From: Nemorincola caseinilytica
GTDB taxonomy: Bacteria; Bacteroidota; Bacteroidia; Chitinophagales; Chitinophagaceae
Assembly (NCBI RefSeq): GCF_039540515.1
Contig: NZ_BAABFA010000019.1
Location: 62,001 to 126,000, forward strand
Reading direction: 5' to 3'
DNA length: 64,000 nt
The notes beneath the pieces are model-generated. The model was not told the origin of the DNA. It saw only the letters and a program-made list of their open reading frames with translations, and searched no databases. The position numbers and the translations under genes were made by a program. Position 1 is the first letter of the stretch; each line of letters opens with the position of its first letter. Positions 15,660-24,297 of this stretch are shown here, piece by piece.

Positions 15660-15758
15660 ATGCTGATAGCAGCCATAATCGGGCTGACCACCTACCAGAT
15701 CATTCAACATTTAAACGAACAGGAAGCAAATGAAACAATTCCTCCAACAGCTATTTAA
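15660..15758 (+). CDS. Possible 32-residue membrane peptide
   Basis: An ATG at 15660 opens a short frame: a hydrophobic helix (MLIAAIIGLTTYQII) and a polar tail, ending inside the next gene. It is in the same frame as the previous gene, downstream of its stop. It fills an otherwise unexplained 97-base gap in a tightly packed operon. It could be a holin-like peptide or a chance frame. Confidence 0.35.
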   Translation: MLIAAIIGLTTYQIIQHLNEQEANETIPPTAI

Positions 15759-15957
15759 AGACAAGCTGGGAAGCTACAGTATGAGAGAGGCGGTTATAGC
15801 GGTATTGCTTGCTGCACTCATCATTAGTTGGATAGCCAAACAGTTCTTCAACAAGGATGTGCCGGAGTTCATGTTTTACACCTTCGGCAGCCTGATAGCC
15901 GCCGGATGTTTCGGCTACACGTTTGAGCGCAAGGGCGCACAGCAAAGCGTGGAATAG
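15730..15957 (+). CDS. Holin-like small membrane protein
   Basis: A 75-residue protein with two membrane helices (about 20-37 and 49-65), a short loop and charged ends. This is the plan of small phage holins, which open the inner membrane for an endolysin. No holin family was recognised by sequence. It lies between the cell-wall genes and a spanin-like gene, which supports a lysis role. Confidence 0.6.
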   Translation: MKQFLQQLFKDKLGSYSMREAVIAVLLAALIISWIAKQFFNKDVPEFMFYTFGSLIAAGCFGYTFERKGAQQSVE

Positions 15958-16006
15958 CGCAGCCTGTAAACCCTATCATTTTCTATCTCTAAACAATCAA
16001 ACAACA

Positions 16007-16666
16007 ATGCAACAAAAAATGAACAGGATTATGTTTTTAGTGCTAGGGCTGATCATCGGCATCGGCGGCACCATGATGTTTGGCAACCGCAAGGCGGCGC
16101 AGCCGGTAATAGTAACGGGAATGCAAACACCCGCTGATATGAAGAATACCAGCGTACTGGTTGAGGCAAAGTTTCAGGAAAGGCTCGATTCGCTTTCACA
16201 GACCAACGACAATCTAACCCGTAAAGTAAGCAGCAGTAAGACCGAACTGCAAAAGGCAAAGCAGGACAACAAGGTCTTACTGGAACTGGTGGACACGCTA
16301 CTGGCGCATTCAGCCCAAACCACAGATACCGCTACACGACTGGCGCAATGTGATAGCCTTGGGGCAACAGTTCAGGAGCTTATCGTCACTACGAACCTGA
16401 AAGACAGCCTGTATGAGGATATGACATCAGCATTACAGGCACAGGTCAGCAATAAGGATTCTGTCATATCCACGCAGCAGGAGCGATACAATGTACTCCG
16501 GCTCTCGTTTGACCAAAGCCTTGCGCAACAGGACTTGCTTGCCTCCCAAAGTTTGTTATTGGAAAAACGGTTAAAAAGAATGAAAGCCAACAATAGGCTA
16601 CTATCAGTTGGTTTGTTTGTGCTTACAGGTATAGGCACAGCAACGATAGTAGCTCTACACCATTAA
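16007..16666 (+). CDS. Coiled-coil membrane protein, spanin-like layout
   Basis: A 219-residue protein with an N-terminal membrane helix (about residues 6-23), a long helical or coiled-coil middle (45-180) and a C-terminal hydrophobic helix (about 195-213). A unimolecular spanin or a membrane-tethered scaffold would look like this. The frame is open 28 codons upstream, but those codons lie in the previous gene and read poorly, so ATG 16007 is chosen. No family was recognised. Confidence 0.6.
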   Translation: MQQKMNRIMFLVLGLIIGIGGTMMFGNRKAAQPVIVTGMQTPADMKNTSVLVEAKFQERLDSLSQTNDNLTRKVSSSKTELQKAKQDNKVLLELVDTLLAHSAQTTDTATRLAQCDSLGATVQELIVTTNLKDSLYEDMTSALQAQVSNKDSVISTQQERYNVLRLSFDQSLAQQDLLASQSLLLEKRLKRMKANNRLLSVGLFVLTGIGTATIVALHH

Positions 16667-16677
16667 ATTAAGATGCA

Positions 16678-16863
16678 ATGAAAATGAAAGAGAAAACAAT
16701 TATATCGTCAGCCACATTAATGACATCACTTCTTGCATACTGGTATGCTAAGTCGGCAGGGAAGGATGCAGCACCGTATGTTATGCTTGGCGGCTTTGTT
16801 GGCTCAATCATAGGTGAAGCCATTGCCGATAAAGTAAAAAACAAACAAACAGATGAAGGTTGA
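16678..16863 (+). CDS. Small Gly-rich membrane protein
   Basis: A 61-residue protein with two short membrane segments (about residues 8-23 and 31-49), the second of glycine-zipper type (MLGGFVGSIIGEAIADKV), and a polar tail. Glycine-zipper segments oligomerise in membranes. No family was recognised. It overlaps the next gene by 11 bases. Confidence 0.6.
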   Translation: MKMKEKTIISSATLMTSLLAYWYAKSAGKDAAPYVMLGGFVGSIIGEAIADKVKNKQTDEG

Positions 16864-17464
16864 GATTTACAACAACAGCAGGTGCATTCAATTCGTGTTC
16901 GATGGCACTCCCATAGCACTGAATAAGCAGCAAATCATTGCTATAGAGGTGTTAACCAATGATAAGGTTAAGATAAGTACGGTGGAGGGTGCTTCTCGGC
17001 AAATCTATATCAGCGCAGCCGATGTAGCAGCTCCAAACCGATTTGCCAATGCTATTGACCTTCATGCTATGCTATCAGACTTATGGGTAAAGGGGCTGGA
17101 TTGTTGTAACGAAACGAAAGCCCGTATGGATAAACAGCTCATAGAGCTAAATAATATCCGGTTATTGCTTGGCGATATTAAGGAACAGTTGAAGCCAGCG
17201 CCGCAAACAGACGTATTTGCTGCCCCAAGAATTACAGACGATAGCCAGCCGAACATATTGTTTAGTGGCTTTGCAGCAACTGCAACAGCGGCCAGTGATC
17301 CAGGATGGGCTATCAAGCAGACAATTAGTCAGAACAATCAGATAATTGAATTGTGGTCTAATGGATCTAAGGCGTTGGCGAGTGTCTGGAGTGATCGCTA
17401 CAACGTTAACTATCTGCCATTGGCGACACCAAAAATAGTATCGACCGCTGCGACAAGCACATAA
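16853..17464 (+). CDS. Unknown protein, beta N-terminus and helical middle
   Basis: A 203-residue soluble protein. Residues 1-60 are beta-rich, residues 65-115 helical with a Cys-Cys pair (LDCCNET), and the remainder is low in recognisable features. No family was recognised. It is the last of the structural-type genes before the DNA-processing genes. Confidence 0.55.
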   Translation: MKVEIYNNSRCIQFVFDGTPIALNKQQIIAIEVLTNDKVKISTVEGASRQIYISAADVAAPNRFANAIDLHAMLSDLWVKGLDCCNETKARMDKQLIELNNIRLLLGDIKEQLKPAPQTDVFAAPRITDDSQPNILFSGFAATATAASDPGWAIKQTISQNNQIIELWSNGSKALASVWSDRYNVNYLPLATPKIVSTAATST

Positions 17465-17488
17465 TAGCATTTATTTCAAAAATCGCAC

Positions 17489-17656
17489 ATGGAAACAATA
17501 GTAATAATAACCAGCCTGAGGGAGCTGTTCGCACTGTACCGATGGGTACTGATACGGGTGGCTAAAGACCCTAAAAAGGCGGCACAGATCGTCAGGCTGG
17601 TCATTTATAGCAGTAAAAGGAACAGGAAGCACAGGAAAGCTGCAAAGCAGCACTAA
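17489..17656 (+). CDS. Small basic protein
   Basis: A 55-residue frame (METIVIITSLRELFALYRWV and a basic tail ending in RNRKHRKAAKQH). The N-terminal half is an amphipathic or hydrophobic helix and the tail is strongly basic. It fits between its neighbours with gaps of 24 and 13 bases. No family was recognised; it could be a nucleic-acid-binding or membrane-active peptide. Confidence 0.5.
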   Translation: METIVIITSLRELFALYRWVLIRVAKDPKKAAQIVRLVIYSSKRNRKHRKAAKQH

Positions 17657-17669
17657 AACACCAATAATT

Positions 17670-20600
17670 ATGAGTGCATTTGTATTTGCGGTAGAAGCGG
17701 AGCTGATGCTCAAAAGGAAACATAACAAACTGTCTATTGAAAAACTGGCGGCATCCTACGGCATTACAGACAAGACGGAAGTAAAGGAGCTGACAGAACT
17801 TGCGATTGTCAAGCAGGCAAGAAAGATCGCAAAGGGCGATGAGCCACTAAGGGAACGTTATGAACGGATAGTGGAACTCTACCACTCCCAGGTTAACCTC
17901 TCGCACCGGACAAGTCACTCTATTTTACTGCAACAATATTCCACACCTGCACCAATAGGATTTATAGCGGGCATCTTTTGTGGGTTGGACAAACTGCATA
18001 CCAAGGGCGGGTACGGCTTTGAACCGTCAGCGGGCAATGGCTTGCTGACGGTAGCCGGAAAGCCGGAGCGGATATACGTCAACGAGATAGACCGATTGCG
18101 CAACAGCAATCTCAAAACACAGGGATTCGCTAATGTGTGGCAGCGGGATGCCAGTATGCCGTTCTTCGATGTGCAGCGCAATTTCGTAGCGGTCATCAGT
18201 AATCCTCCGTTTGGCAGGTTGGACAAGCCCGTATTGTTCGATACTTATCGGATAGACACCCTAGACCACCTCATGGCCTTACGTGCGCTGGAGACAATGA
18301 CCAATGACGGAAAGGCTGCTATTATCATCGGCGGTCACACCCGTTACGACGATAAAGGCAGGATTGAACGGGGAAGGAACAGGATATTTTTCAACTACCT
18401 CTACAGCAGGTATCAAGTAGCGGAAGTGTTACAGATCGACGGACATAAGCTCTATTCAAGGCAGGGTACGGCGTTTGATACCCGCCTTATCCTAATCAAT
18501 GGCAGAAAAGAAAAACCTGAAGGGGCAGCCCCGGTGCATGACCAGCAAAGGGACGAGGTAGTAAAAACATTCGATGAATTGTACAACCGGGTAACCGGGG
18601 CAATGGACATACCGATAGTAAAAGATATGAACAGGTTAAAACAACTGGAACAGGAAGCATTGGCATTACAGGATATGTTTGGGTTTGGCACATTAGGCGC
18701 ACCCTATATGCCTGCATCCGACAGTTGCGTGGTACTCAATACGCAAGTGCCGGATAGTATGGCATTTGAAACGCAATCTGCCGTAGCACGCATTAAGGAG
18801 GAGGTTGGCGGCAACATTGACAACTTTGTACGCCACAGGCTGCAATTTCCTTCCCATGCTTCTCTATGCAAGGCTCTATCAGCGGAGCAAATAGATGCAG
18901 TGGCTATGGCTATTTACAATATCGAAGCCCGTGGGCAGGGAATGATAATAGGCGACCAGACAGGCATTGGCAAGGGGCGTATTGCAGCTTCTATGATCCG
19001 CTATGCAGTATGCCAGGGATTAAAGCCAGTATTCCTGACGGAAAAGGCTAACCTGTTCTCGGATATATACCGGGATTTGTCGGCTATCGGTTCTGGCAAG
19101 TTAAAGCCGTTTATTGTCAATGGCAGGGAGCCAAAGACCGATATTAAAGATGAGGACGGCAATGTTATTTACACAGCTCCGGCGGTAACAGAACAGCAAT
19201 CGATTTTCAAATCGAGGAAAGTGCCAGAAAAATATGATTTCGTTGTTGCTACCTATTCACAGTTCAACAGCCCTGAAAAGAAGCCCGAAAAGCCCCTGTT
19301 CCTGCAAGCGATTGCGGAGGGGAACATCTTCATCATGGATGAGGCGCACAATAGCTCCGGCTCTTCCAATACCGGAGAGTTCTTACAGGGTGTGGTGCGC
19401 AATACCAAGGGCGTTGTATTCCTGTCTGCAACTTTCGCTAAAAGACCAGATAACATGCCTATCTACGGTATGAAAACTGCTATTGCGGATTGCAACATGA
19501 GCAAGGATGAGCTGGTCGAGGCTATTACGAAAGGAGGTGTAGCCCTTCAGGAAGTATTATCCTCACAACTTGTAGCGGAAGGACAAATGCTAAGACGTGA
19601 GCGCAGCTTTGAGGGTGTTGAGGTAAACTATATTTCGCTGGACGAGAAAACGGAGGAACACAGGGCTATCGCAGACAATATCACCGAAGTGCTGCGGGAT
19701 ATTATCGAATTTCAGGGTAGGTTCATCAATGAGGCGGTAGATGAGCTGGATAAGGTAGCGGTAGCTGAAGGAAAGGAAGTTGAGTTGAGGGAAGGGACAT
19801 CACAGGCTGGTGTGGACAACCAGCCGTACTTCTCCAAGGTATTCCAGGTTATCAACCAAATGTTGTTCAGCCTGAAAGCGGAGGCGGTAGCAGAGCGGGC
19901 AATTATGCGGTTACAGGAGGGCAAAAAGCCTGTTATCGCCTTTGCCTCAACAATGGGTAGCTTCATTGAGACACTGGAGAATGAGCAGGGGCTACCCGTA
20001 TCGGACGGCGATGTTATCAATGCAGATTTTTCAGAGGTATTGAAGCGTGGGCTGGATGGCATTTTGCGGTACACGGAAAAGGACGTAGACGGAAATTCGG
20101 TGTACAAGAAGTTCGAGTTATCTGAATTACTACCAGAAGCGCAAGTAGAATACCTGCGTATTGCCGAACGTATCAAATCTGTAGCTACTGGTATCACTAT
20201 TTCGCCAATAGACGTTATAGTTAAACGGCTTAAAGAGGCTGGATATTCGGTTGCAGAGGTAACAGGGCGCAAGTATGAGCTGCAATTCAACGGCAAGGGC
20301 AGTAAAGCCCTGATAGCCTCTCGAAAGAAGCTCAACACGAATGATGCGTTCAGGCAGTTCAACAATAACGAGGTGGACGTGCTGATGATCAACCAATCAG
20401 GCAGCACCGGAGCATCCGCTCATGCCATACCAACGGCTAAAGTTCCGGCAACGGAAGTAAAGCAAAGGGTAATGATAGTATTGCAGGCAGAGCTGGACAT
20501 TAATACGGAGGTACAGAAGCGAGGACGCATCAATCGTACCGGGCAGATATTAAAGCCGATATACGACTATGTAACATCAGCCATACCCGCTGAAAAGCGA

Positions 20601-22340
20601 CTAATGATGATGCTGCAAAAGAAACTGAAGTCACTGGATGCTAATACTACCTCTAACCAAAAGCAATCCACCAAGATATTGGACGTGCCGGATTTTCTGA
20701 ATAAGTACGGTGATAAGATCGTCAAGGAGTACCTGTTAGAATACCCGGATATTAACCGATTACTGGATGACCCATTGAAGCTGGAGGATAGCAAAGCAGA
20801 CAGCGACAGCAATACTACAGCCATTGAAGATGCAGCGCACAAGGTCAGCGGACGTGTGGCGGTACTCTCTACCAAGATGCAGCAGGACTTTTACAACGAG
20901 GTAGCGGAACGCTATAACGATTACGAGGCTTACCTCCGGCAGGTTGGCGAATACGACCTTGAGGTTGAAGCCATGAACCTCGATGCAGAAACCATTAACT
21001 CCCGCATCGTGAAAATGGGTAAAGGATCAGACAGCGCATTTGGTGAAGACAGCATTCTGGAAACGATACGGGCGAACGTGCTGAAAAAGCCGTTTACACG
21101 GGCGGAACTCGGCAACCTGCTCAATGAAAGCCTGAAAGACAAGGATGCCATTACACAGCAAAAGGAGCTGACAGATGAATACCAGAACGAGAGCAGGCGA
21201 AAGTTGTTTGAAGAGGAACAGGACGTTGTTACCAAGTACGAGGAACTGATAAAGAACGTACCCAATGAAAAGAAAATCAGGAAGATAGCCGGGGAACAGG
21301 AAAGGGAAAAAACAATACGGGAGCGAGAGAACGAGTTAGCGACCGCAAGGGAAGGGCAGCTAAAAATAATCAGGACAAAGGCGCATAACAGGTCACACAG
21401 CCTGGAGAAGATATTCAGGTTCTTCTATGTCGGCAGGAACCTCCGCTACCCCATAGAGACGTTCTCTTCCGGCAATGAGCTGGTGCCAGCGGTTTTTATC
21501 GGTTATGGTATAGACCGGAAGAAAAAGAACCCTTATGCACCATCTCAGATAAAGCTCCGGTTTGCGATAGCTAATAGCAGCAAATACCTGTCTATACCTG
21601 CTTCTTATTCGCAGGATATAATGGCGATCATCGGTGCAAGCTCTGATGTGTCCCAACCGGATAAGGAAGGTTTGCTCACACTATGGGAGGATTACACCCG
21701 GCAAAATCATGTGGACAGGAAAATCCGGCACACGATCACCGGGAACCTATTGCAGGCGTTCAGTGACTTTAAGGGCAAGCTGGTTAGTTATACCACAATT
21801 GACGGCAAGACGGTCAAGGGCATTCTGATGCCGGAAAACTGGAATCCGGGGGATGAAGTGCAGGACAAGGTAGTTGTGCCGATCATTAAGGCGTTGCCCC
21901 TGATAAAATCGCTTGTCAATGGTGGCCACATTGTTACCAGCAATGGTATTTCGTTTTTCCGGCAGGGCGGCTACTTCAAGGTGATTGTTGCCGCATCGAG
22001 GGCAAAGGGTGGCGACATCTATCTCGACAAGGAAATTCTTGAAGTGGTCGAAAACAACAACTTTGAAAAGACCTCTGATAAAATGTATGCGATTGTCACA
22101 GAGGGAAATATCGGCAGGCTGGTGGAAATACTGCAAGCCAACCATAGTTGCGCCGTCACTGTTAACTTGGCACAGTTCAGGCTGATCGGCAGCGAAAACC
22201 AACGGTACAGCTCACGGAGAAAGATTGACATACCGGAAGCGATGCCTGATTTGCCTGTAAAAGAGGAAAGCAACATCATCTTCTTATTGGAGTTGGAAGC
22301 GGAAGCACTCGCATTGGAATTGGAATTACTCGCAGCTTAA
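17670..22340 (+). CDS. N6-adenine methyltransferase fused to a strawberry-notch-type helicase
   Basis: A 1556-residue DNA-processing protein. Residues 95-260 are an N6-adenine methyltransferase, with motif I FEPSAGNG at about 117 and NPPFG at about 178. Residues 400-650 form a superfamily 2 helicase first domain, with Walker A GDQTGIGKGR at about 428 and DEAH at about 556. Residues 770-970 are the second domain, with GSTGASAHA and QKRGRINRTGQ (motif VI) at about 949. The remainder is helical and then beta-rich. Similar fusions are found on large phages and plasmids (DarB of P1 protects injected DNA from restriction). Here it may be co-packaged or act in replication. It ends 9 bases before the RadA-like gene. 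Confidence 0.85.
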   Translation: MSAFVFAVEAELMLKRKHNKLSIEKLAASYGITDKTEVKELTELAIVKQARKIAKGDEPLRERYERIVELYHSQVNLSHRTSHSILLQQYSTPAPIGFIAGIFCGLDKLHTKGGYGFEPSAGNGLLTVAGKPERIYVNEIDRLRNSNLKTQGFANVWQRDASMPFFDVQRNFVAVISNPPFGRLDKPVLFDTYRIDTLDHLMALRALETMTNDGKAAIIIGGHTRYDDKGRIERGRNRIFFNYLYSRYQVAEVLQIDGHKLYSRQGTAFDTRLILINGRKEKPEGAAPVHDQQRDEVVKTFDELYNRVTGAMDIPIVKDMNRLKQLEQEALALQDMFGFGTLGAPYMPASDSCVVLNTQVPDSMAFETQSAVARIKEEVGGNIDNFVRHRLQFPSHASLCKALSAEQIDAVAMAIYNIEARGQGMIIGDQTGIGKGRIAASMIRYAVCQGLKPVFLTEKANLFSDIYRDLSAIGSGKLKPFIVNGREPKTDIKDEDGNVIYTAPAVTEQQSIFKSRKVPEKYDFVVATYSQFNSPEKKPEKPLFLQAIAEGNIFIMDEAHNSSGSSNTGEFLQGVVRNTKGVVFLSATFAKRPDNMPIYGMKTAIADCNMSKDELVEAITKGGVALQEVLSSQLVAEGQMLRRERSFEGVEVNYISLDEKTEEHRAIADNITEVLRDIIEFQGRFINEAVDELDKVAVAEGKEVELREGTSQAGVDNQPYFSKVFQVINQMLFSLKAEAVAERAIMRLQEGKKPVIAFASTMGSFIETLENEQGLPVSDGDVINADFSEVLKRGLDGILRYTEKDVDGNSVYKKFELSELLPEAQVEYLRIAERIKSVATGITISPIDVIVKRLKEAGYSVAEVTGRKYELQFNGKGSKALIASRKKLNTNDAFRQFNNNEVDVLMINQSGSTGASAHAIPTAKVPATEVKQRVMIVLQAELDINTEVQKRGRINRTGQILKPIYDYVTSAIPAEKRLMMMLQKKLKSLDANTTSNQKQSTKILDVPDFLNKYGDKIVKEYLLEYPDINRLLDDPLKLEDSKADSDSNTTAIEDAAHKVSGRVAVLSTKMQQDFYNEVAERYNDYEAYLRQVGEYDLEVEAMNLDAETINSRIVKMGKGSDSAFGEDSILETIRANVLKKPFTRAELGNLLNESLKDKDAITQQKELTDEYQNESRRKLFEEEQDVVTKYEELIKNVPNEKKIRKIAGEQEREKTIRERENELATAREGQLKIIRTKAHNRSHSLEKIFRFFYVGRNLRYPIETFSSGNELVPAVFIGYGIDRKKKNPYAPSQIKLRFAIANSSKYLSIPASYSQDIMAIIGASSDVSQPDKEGLLTLWEDYTRQNHVDRKIRHTITGNLLQAFSDFKGKLVSYTTIDGKTVKGILMPENWNPGDEVQDKVVVPIIKALPLIKSLVNGGHIVTSNGISFFRQGGYFKVIVAASRAKGGDIYLDKEILEVVENNNFEKTSDKMYAIVTEGNIGRLVEILQANHSCAVTVNLAQFRLIGSENQRYSSRRKIDIPEAMPDLPVKEESNIIFLLELEAEALALELELLAA

Positions 22341-22349
22341 AACACAATT

Positions 22350-23816
22350 ATGATCACAGTTCAGAATTATCACGATAAAATAGCACAGGTTGATTTCAGT
22401 ACCATGCCGGAGGCAATACGCAAAGGGCATGAGTTCGTAAAGAAGGTAACCGGCAACGGCGCACATTGGGATAACTACCACGCCAGCGATACCATTAAGA
22501 AGACCATAGACACCTACTTTGAGAAGCTGTCTGCTCACCTGAAGAAAAGCGGTAAGCCGACACACAAGGTGAACCGCTTTAACAAGGCTTCCAACAAATG
22601 GGAGGATGCTGAACCAAAGAAACAGAGAAAGTCGGCTGCAAAGTCTAAGCAGCCCGATTTGTACCAGCCATCATTAGTAGAGCGTATTCCTGAAGAGTTA
22701 CGCTTTATCAGGCGGTTTGTCAACCTTAATGGTAAAGCTAAAAGCAAGGACGATATTCTGCGCTTCATTAATAGCCTGCAAAAAGCCATATTGGAAAAGA
22801 AGATACGCAAGTCATCCGTGCATGTCGAGCGTATAAAGTTCGTACAGGACACGCTTATTCAGGCGTATAATGAAATGGGTAAAACGATAACTATCGCCCT
22901 GCAGCCGGACACCCTCGAGGCATTGAGGAAGGCTGCCAATGACGAGAAGGTATTGCCTTCTGTCGGCTTTATCAAGCGGTATATCAATCTGAATGGAAAG
23001 GCAGGCACAAAGGATAAGGCACGGCTCCTGCTCGGACAGATCAATAGGGCATACCAGAAGGGTAAGGTAAATGACAGAGACCCGTATGTTGTGGAAATGT
23101 ACGAGATCAAGAAGAACCTTGAGCAATTTTTGTCGGATAAGTCCATTAAAACCCTTGCTATTGAAAAGAATACCCTGAACGGTTTGCATGGTATTGTCAA
23201 CGGTTGCTCCTGTCAAAATCTGAACGGATTTGATGGGGATGAAGAAAGTGGCAGCTATGAAAAACCTGCAGTTATGAACAGCATGGACTTTGCCAATATG
23301 CACTTTGATACGCTTGGGTTTAAAGGAAAATGGCTGGAGCTGATCGGCGACCCGTCTACGAACTTTTCGCTCATGGTGTATGGCAAGCCGAAAATGGGGA
23401 AATCATACTTATGCGTTGATTTCGCTGGCTACCTGGCTCGTAACCACGGAAAGGTTCTATACGTTGCAAGGGAAGAAGGGCTGGATAAAACCCTACAGGA
23501 CAAGCTGAACGATAAAGAAGTGAAGCACCCGAACCTGTATGTTGCAGCTAACATCCCTGCAAGCCTGACCTTTTATGATTTCATCTTTTTGGACAGTGTT
23601 AACCGCTTGGGGTTAAAACCGGAAGATTTGAACAAGTTAAAGGCTATGTACCCCGATAAATCCTTTGTATTCATTTTCCAGACCACAAAGGAAGGAAAAT
23701 TCAGAGGTGCAAATACATTCCAGCATGACGTAGATAGCGTGGTAGAACTGCCGGAAAAGGGAAAAGCTGTACAGTACGGGCGATTCAATGCCGGAGGGGA
23801 GATGCGGATTTTCTAG
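22350..23816 (+). CDS. RadA-like RecA-fold ATPase with internal duplication
   Basis: A 488-residue protein. Two copies of a helical repeat of about 65 residues (FIRRFVNLNGKAKSKDD at about 124, FIKRYINLNGKAGTKDK at about 210) precede two copies of the module motif (NGLHG, LNGFDGDEE, about 274-300). The C-terminal domain has Walker A GKPKMGKSYLCV at about 345, a Walker B-like FIFLDSVNR, and a RadA/Sms-like end (TTKEGKFRGANTFQHDVDS, then GRFNAGGEMRIF). RadA processes branched DNA. It is not clearly a packaging ATPase of the FtsK/HerA type. It is the last gene of the module and is followed by a strong terminator. Confidence 0.8.
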   Translation: MITVQNYHDKIAQVDFSTMPEAIRKGHEFVKKVTGNGAHWDNYHASDTIKKTIDTYFEKLSAHLKKSGKPTHKVNRFNKASNKWEDAEPKKQRKSAAKSKQPDLYQPSLVERIPEELRFIRRFVNLNGKAKSKDDILRFINSLQKAILEKKIRKSSVHVERIKFVQDTLIQAYNEMGKTITIALQPDTLEALRKAANDEKVLPSVGFIKRYINLNGKAGTKDKARLLLGQINRAYQKGKVNDRDPYVVEMYEIKKNLEQFLSDKSIKTLAIEKNTLNGLHGIVNGCSCQNLNGFDGDEESGSYEKPAVMNSMDFANMHFDTLGFKGKWLELIGDPSTNFSLMVYGKPKMGKSYLCVDFAGYLARNHGKVLYVAREEGLDKTLQDKLNDKEVKHPNLYVAANIPASLTFYDFIFLDSVNRLGLKPEDLNKLKAMYPDKSFVFIFQTTKEGKFRGANTFQHDVDSVVELPEKGKAVQYGRFNAGGEMRIF

Positions 23817-23856
23817 GTATATTTTTGCCGTTTTCTTAGTGATAGGGTTAATAGGG

Positions 23857-23887
23857 GCTGGCCTGTTTTCAGGCTGGCTTTTTTTTA
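23857..23887 (+). terminator. Strong terminator at the end of the viral-like module
   Basis: GCTGGCCTG (23857-23865) pairs with CAGGCTGGC (23870-23878) around a TTTT loop and is followed by eight T residues. It marks the right end of the long plus-strand operon. The remaining bases up to 24064 hold no gene. Confidence 0.85.
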
Positions 23888-24064
23888 ACTATCTCAGCAA
23901 GTCAACACTTAGGAGAGTTGTTCGGACGGCAATTACCGGGTAAACTGTTTTTGCCATTTACAATTTAATAAATCCAGCTTCAAAGATGCTTTTTAGGATT
24001 TTAATATCCATGTAGGCTCACTTCGTAGCCAAGGCTTTTAAACTGACATTAATTATAGTATTTT

Positions 24065-24095
24065 GCACGAAATGCGTACTAAATAGCACGAAATG
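24065..24095 (+). promoter_or_regulatory. Direct repeats of GCACGAAATG at the XRE gene start
   Basis: The 10-base unit occurs at 24065-24074 and 24086-24095, exactly 21 bases apart. The second copy contains the ATG of the XRE gene. Controller proteins of restriction-modification systems bind such paired boxes upstream of their own genes. The repeat is seen directly; its use as an operator is inferred. Confidence 0.65.
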
Positions 24096-24296
24096 AAAAT
24101 CAATAGGCTTAAAACAGCATTGACAGAACAATCAAGAACTAGTAGGTGGCTTGCTAAGGAGTTAGGCAAAAGCCCAAGTACAGTTTCTCGCTGGTGTACA
24201 AATGAGGTACAGCCTTCGATTGAAACTCTATCAGAAATCGCTAGGCTTTTGAAAATTGATGTAAGAGAATTATTAAATCCAACAACACAGAACTAA
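24093..24296 (+). CDS. XRE-family regulator, restriction-system controller-like
   Basis: A 67-residue protein that is essentially one XRE-type HTH domain (TSRWLAKELGKSPSTVSRWCTNEVQPS, then ETLSEIARLLKIDVRELL). It lies 1 base before the methyltransferase gene, like the C proteins that time expression of restriction enzymes. Two direct repeats at its start are candidate binding sites. Its composition is far more AT-rich than the viral-like module. Confidence 0.82.
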   Translation: MKINRLKTALTEQSRTSRWLAKELGKSPSTVSRWCTNEVQPSIETLSEIARLLKIDVRELLNPTTQN

Positions 24297-24297
24297 G

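Noticed and set aside
23817..24064. Direct match between the right edge and the left edge of the module
   Set aside because: Only a short TTACCGG-like similarity was seen, which is not enough for an att site.
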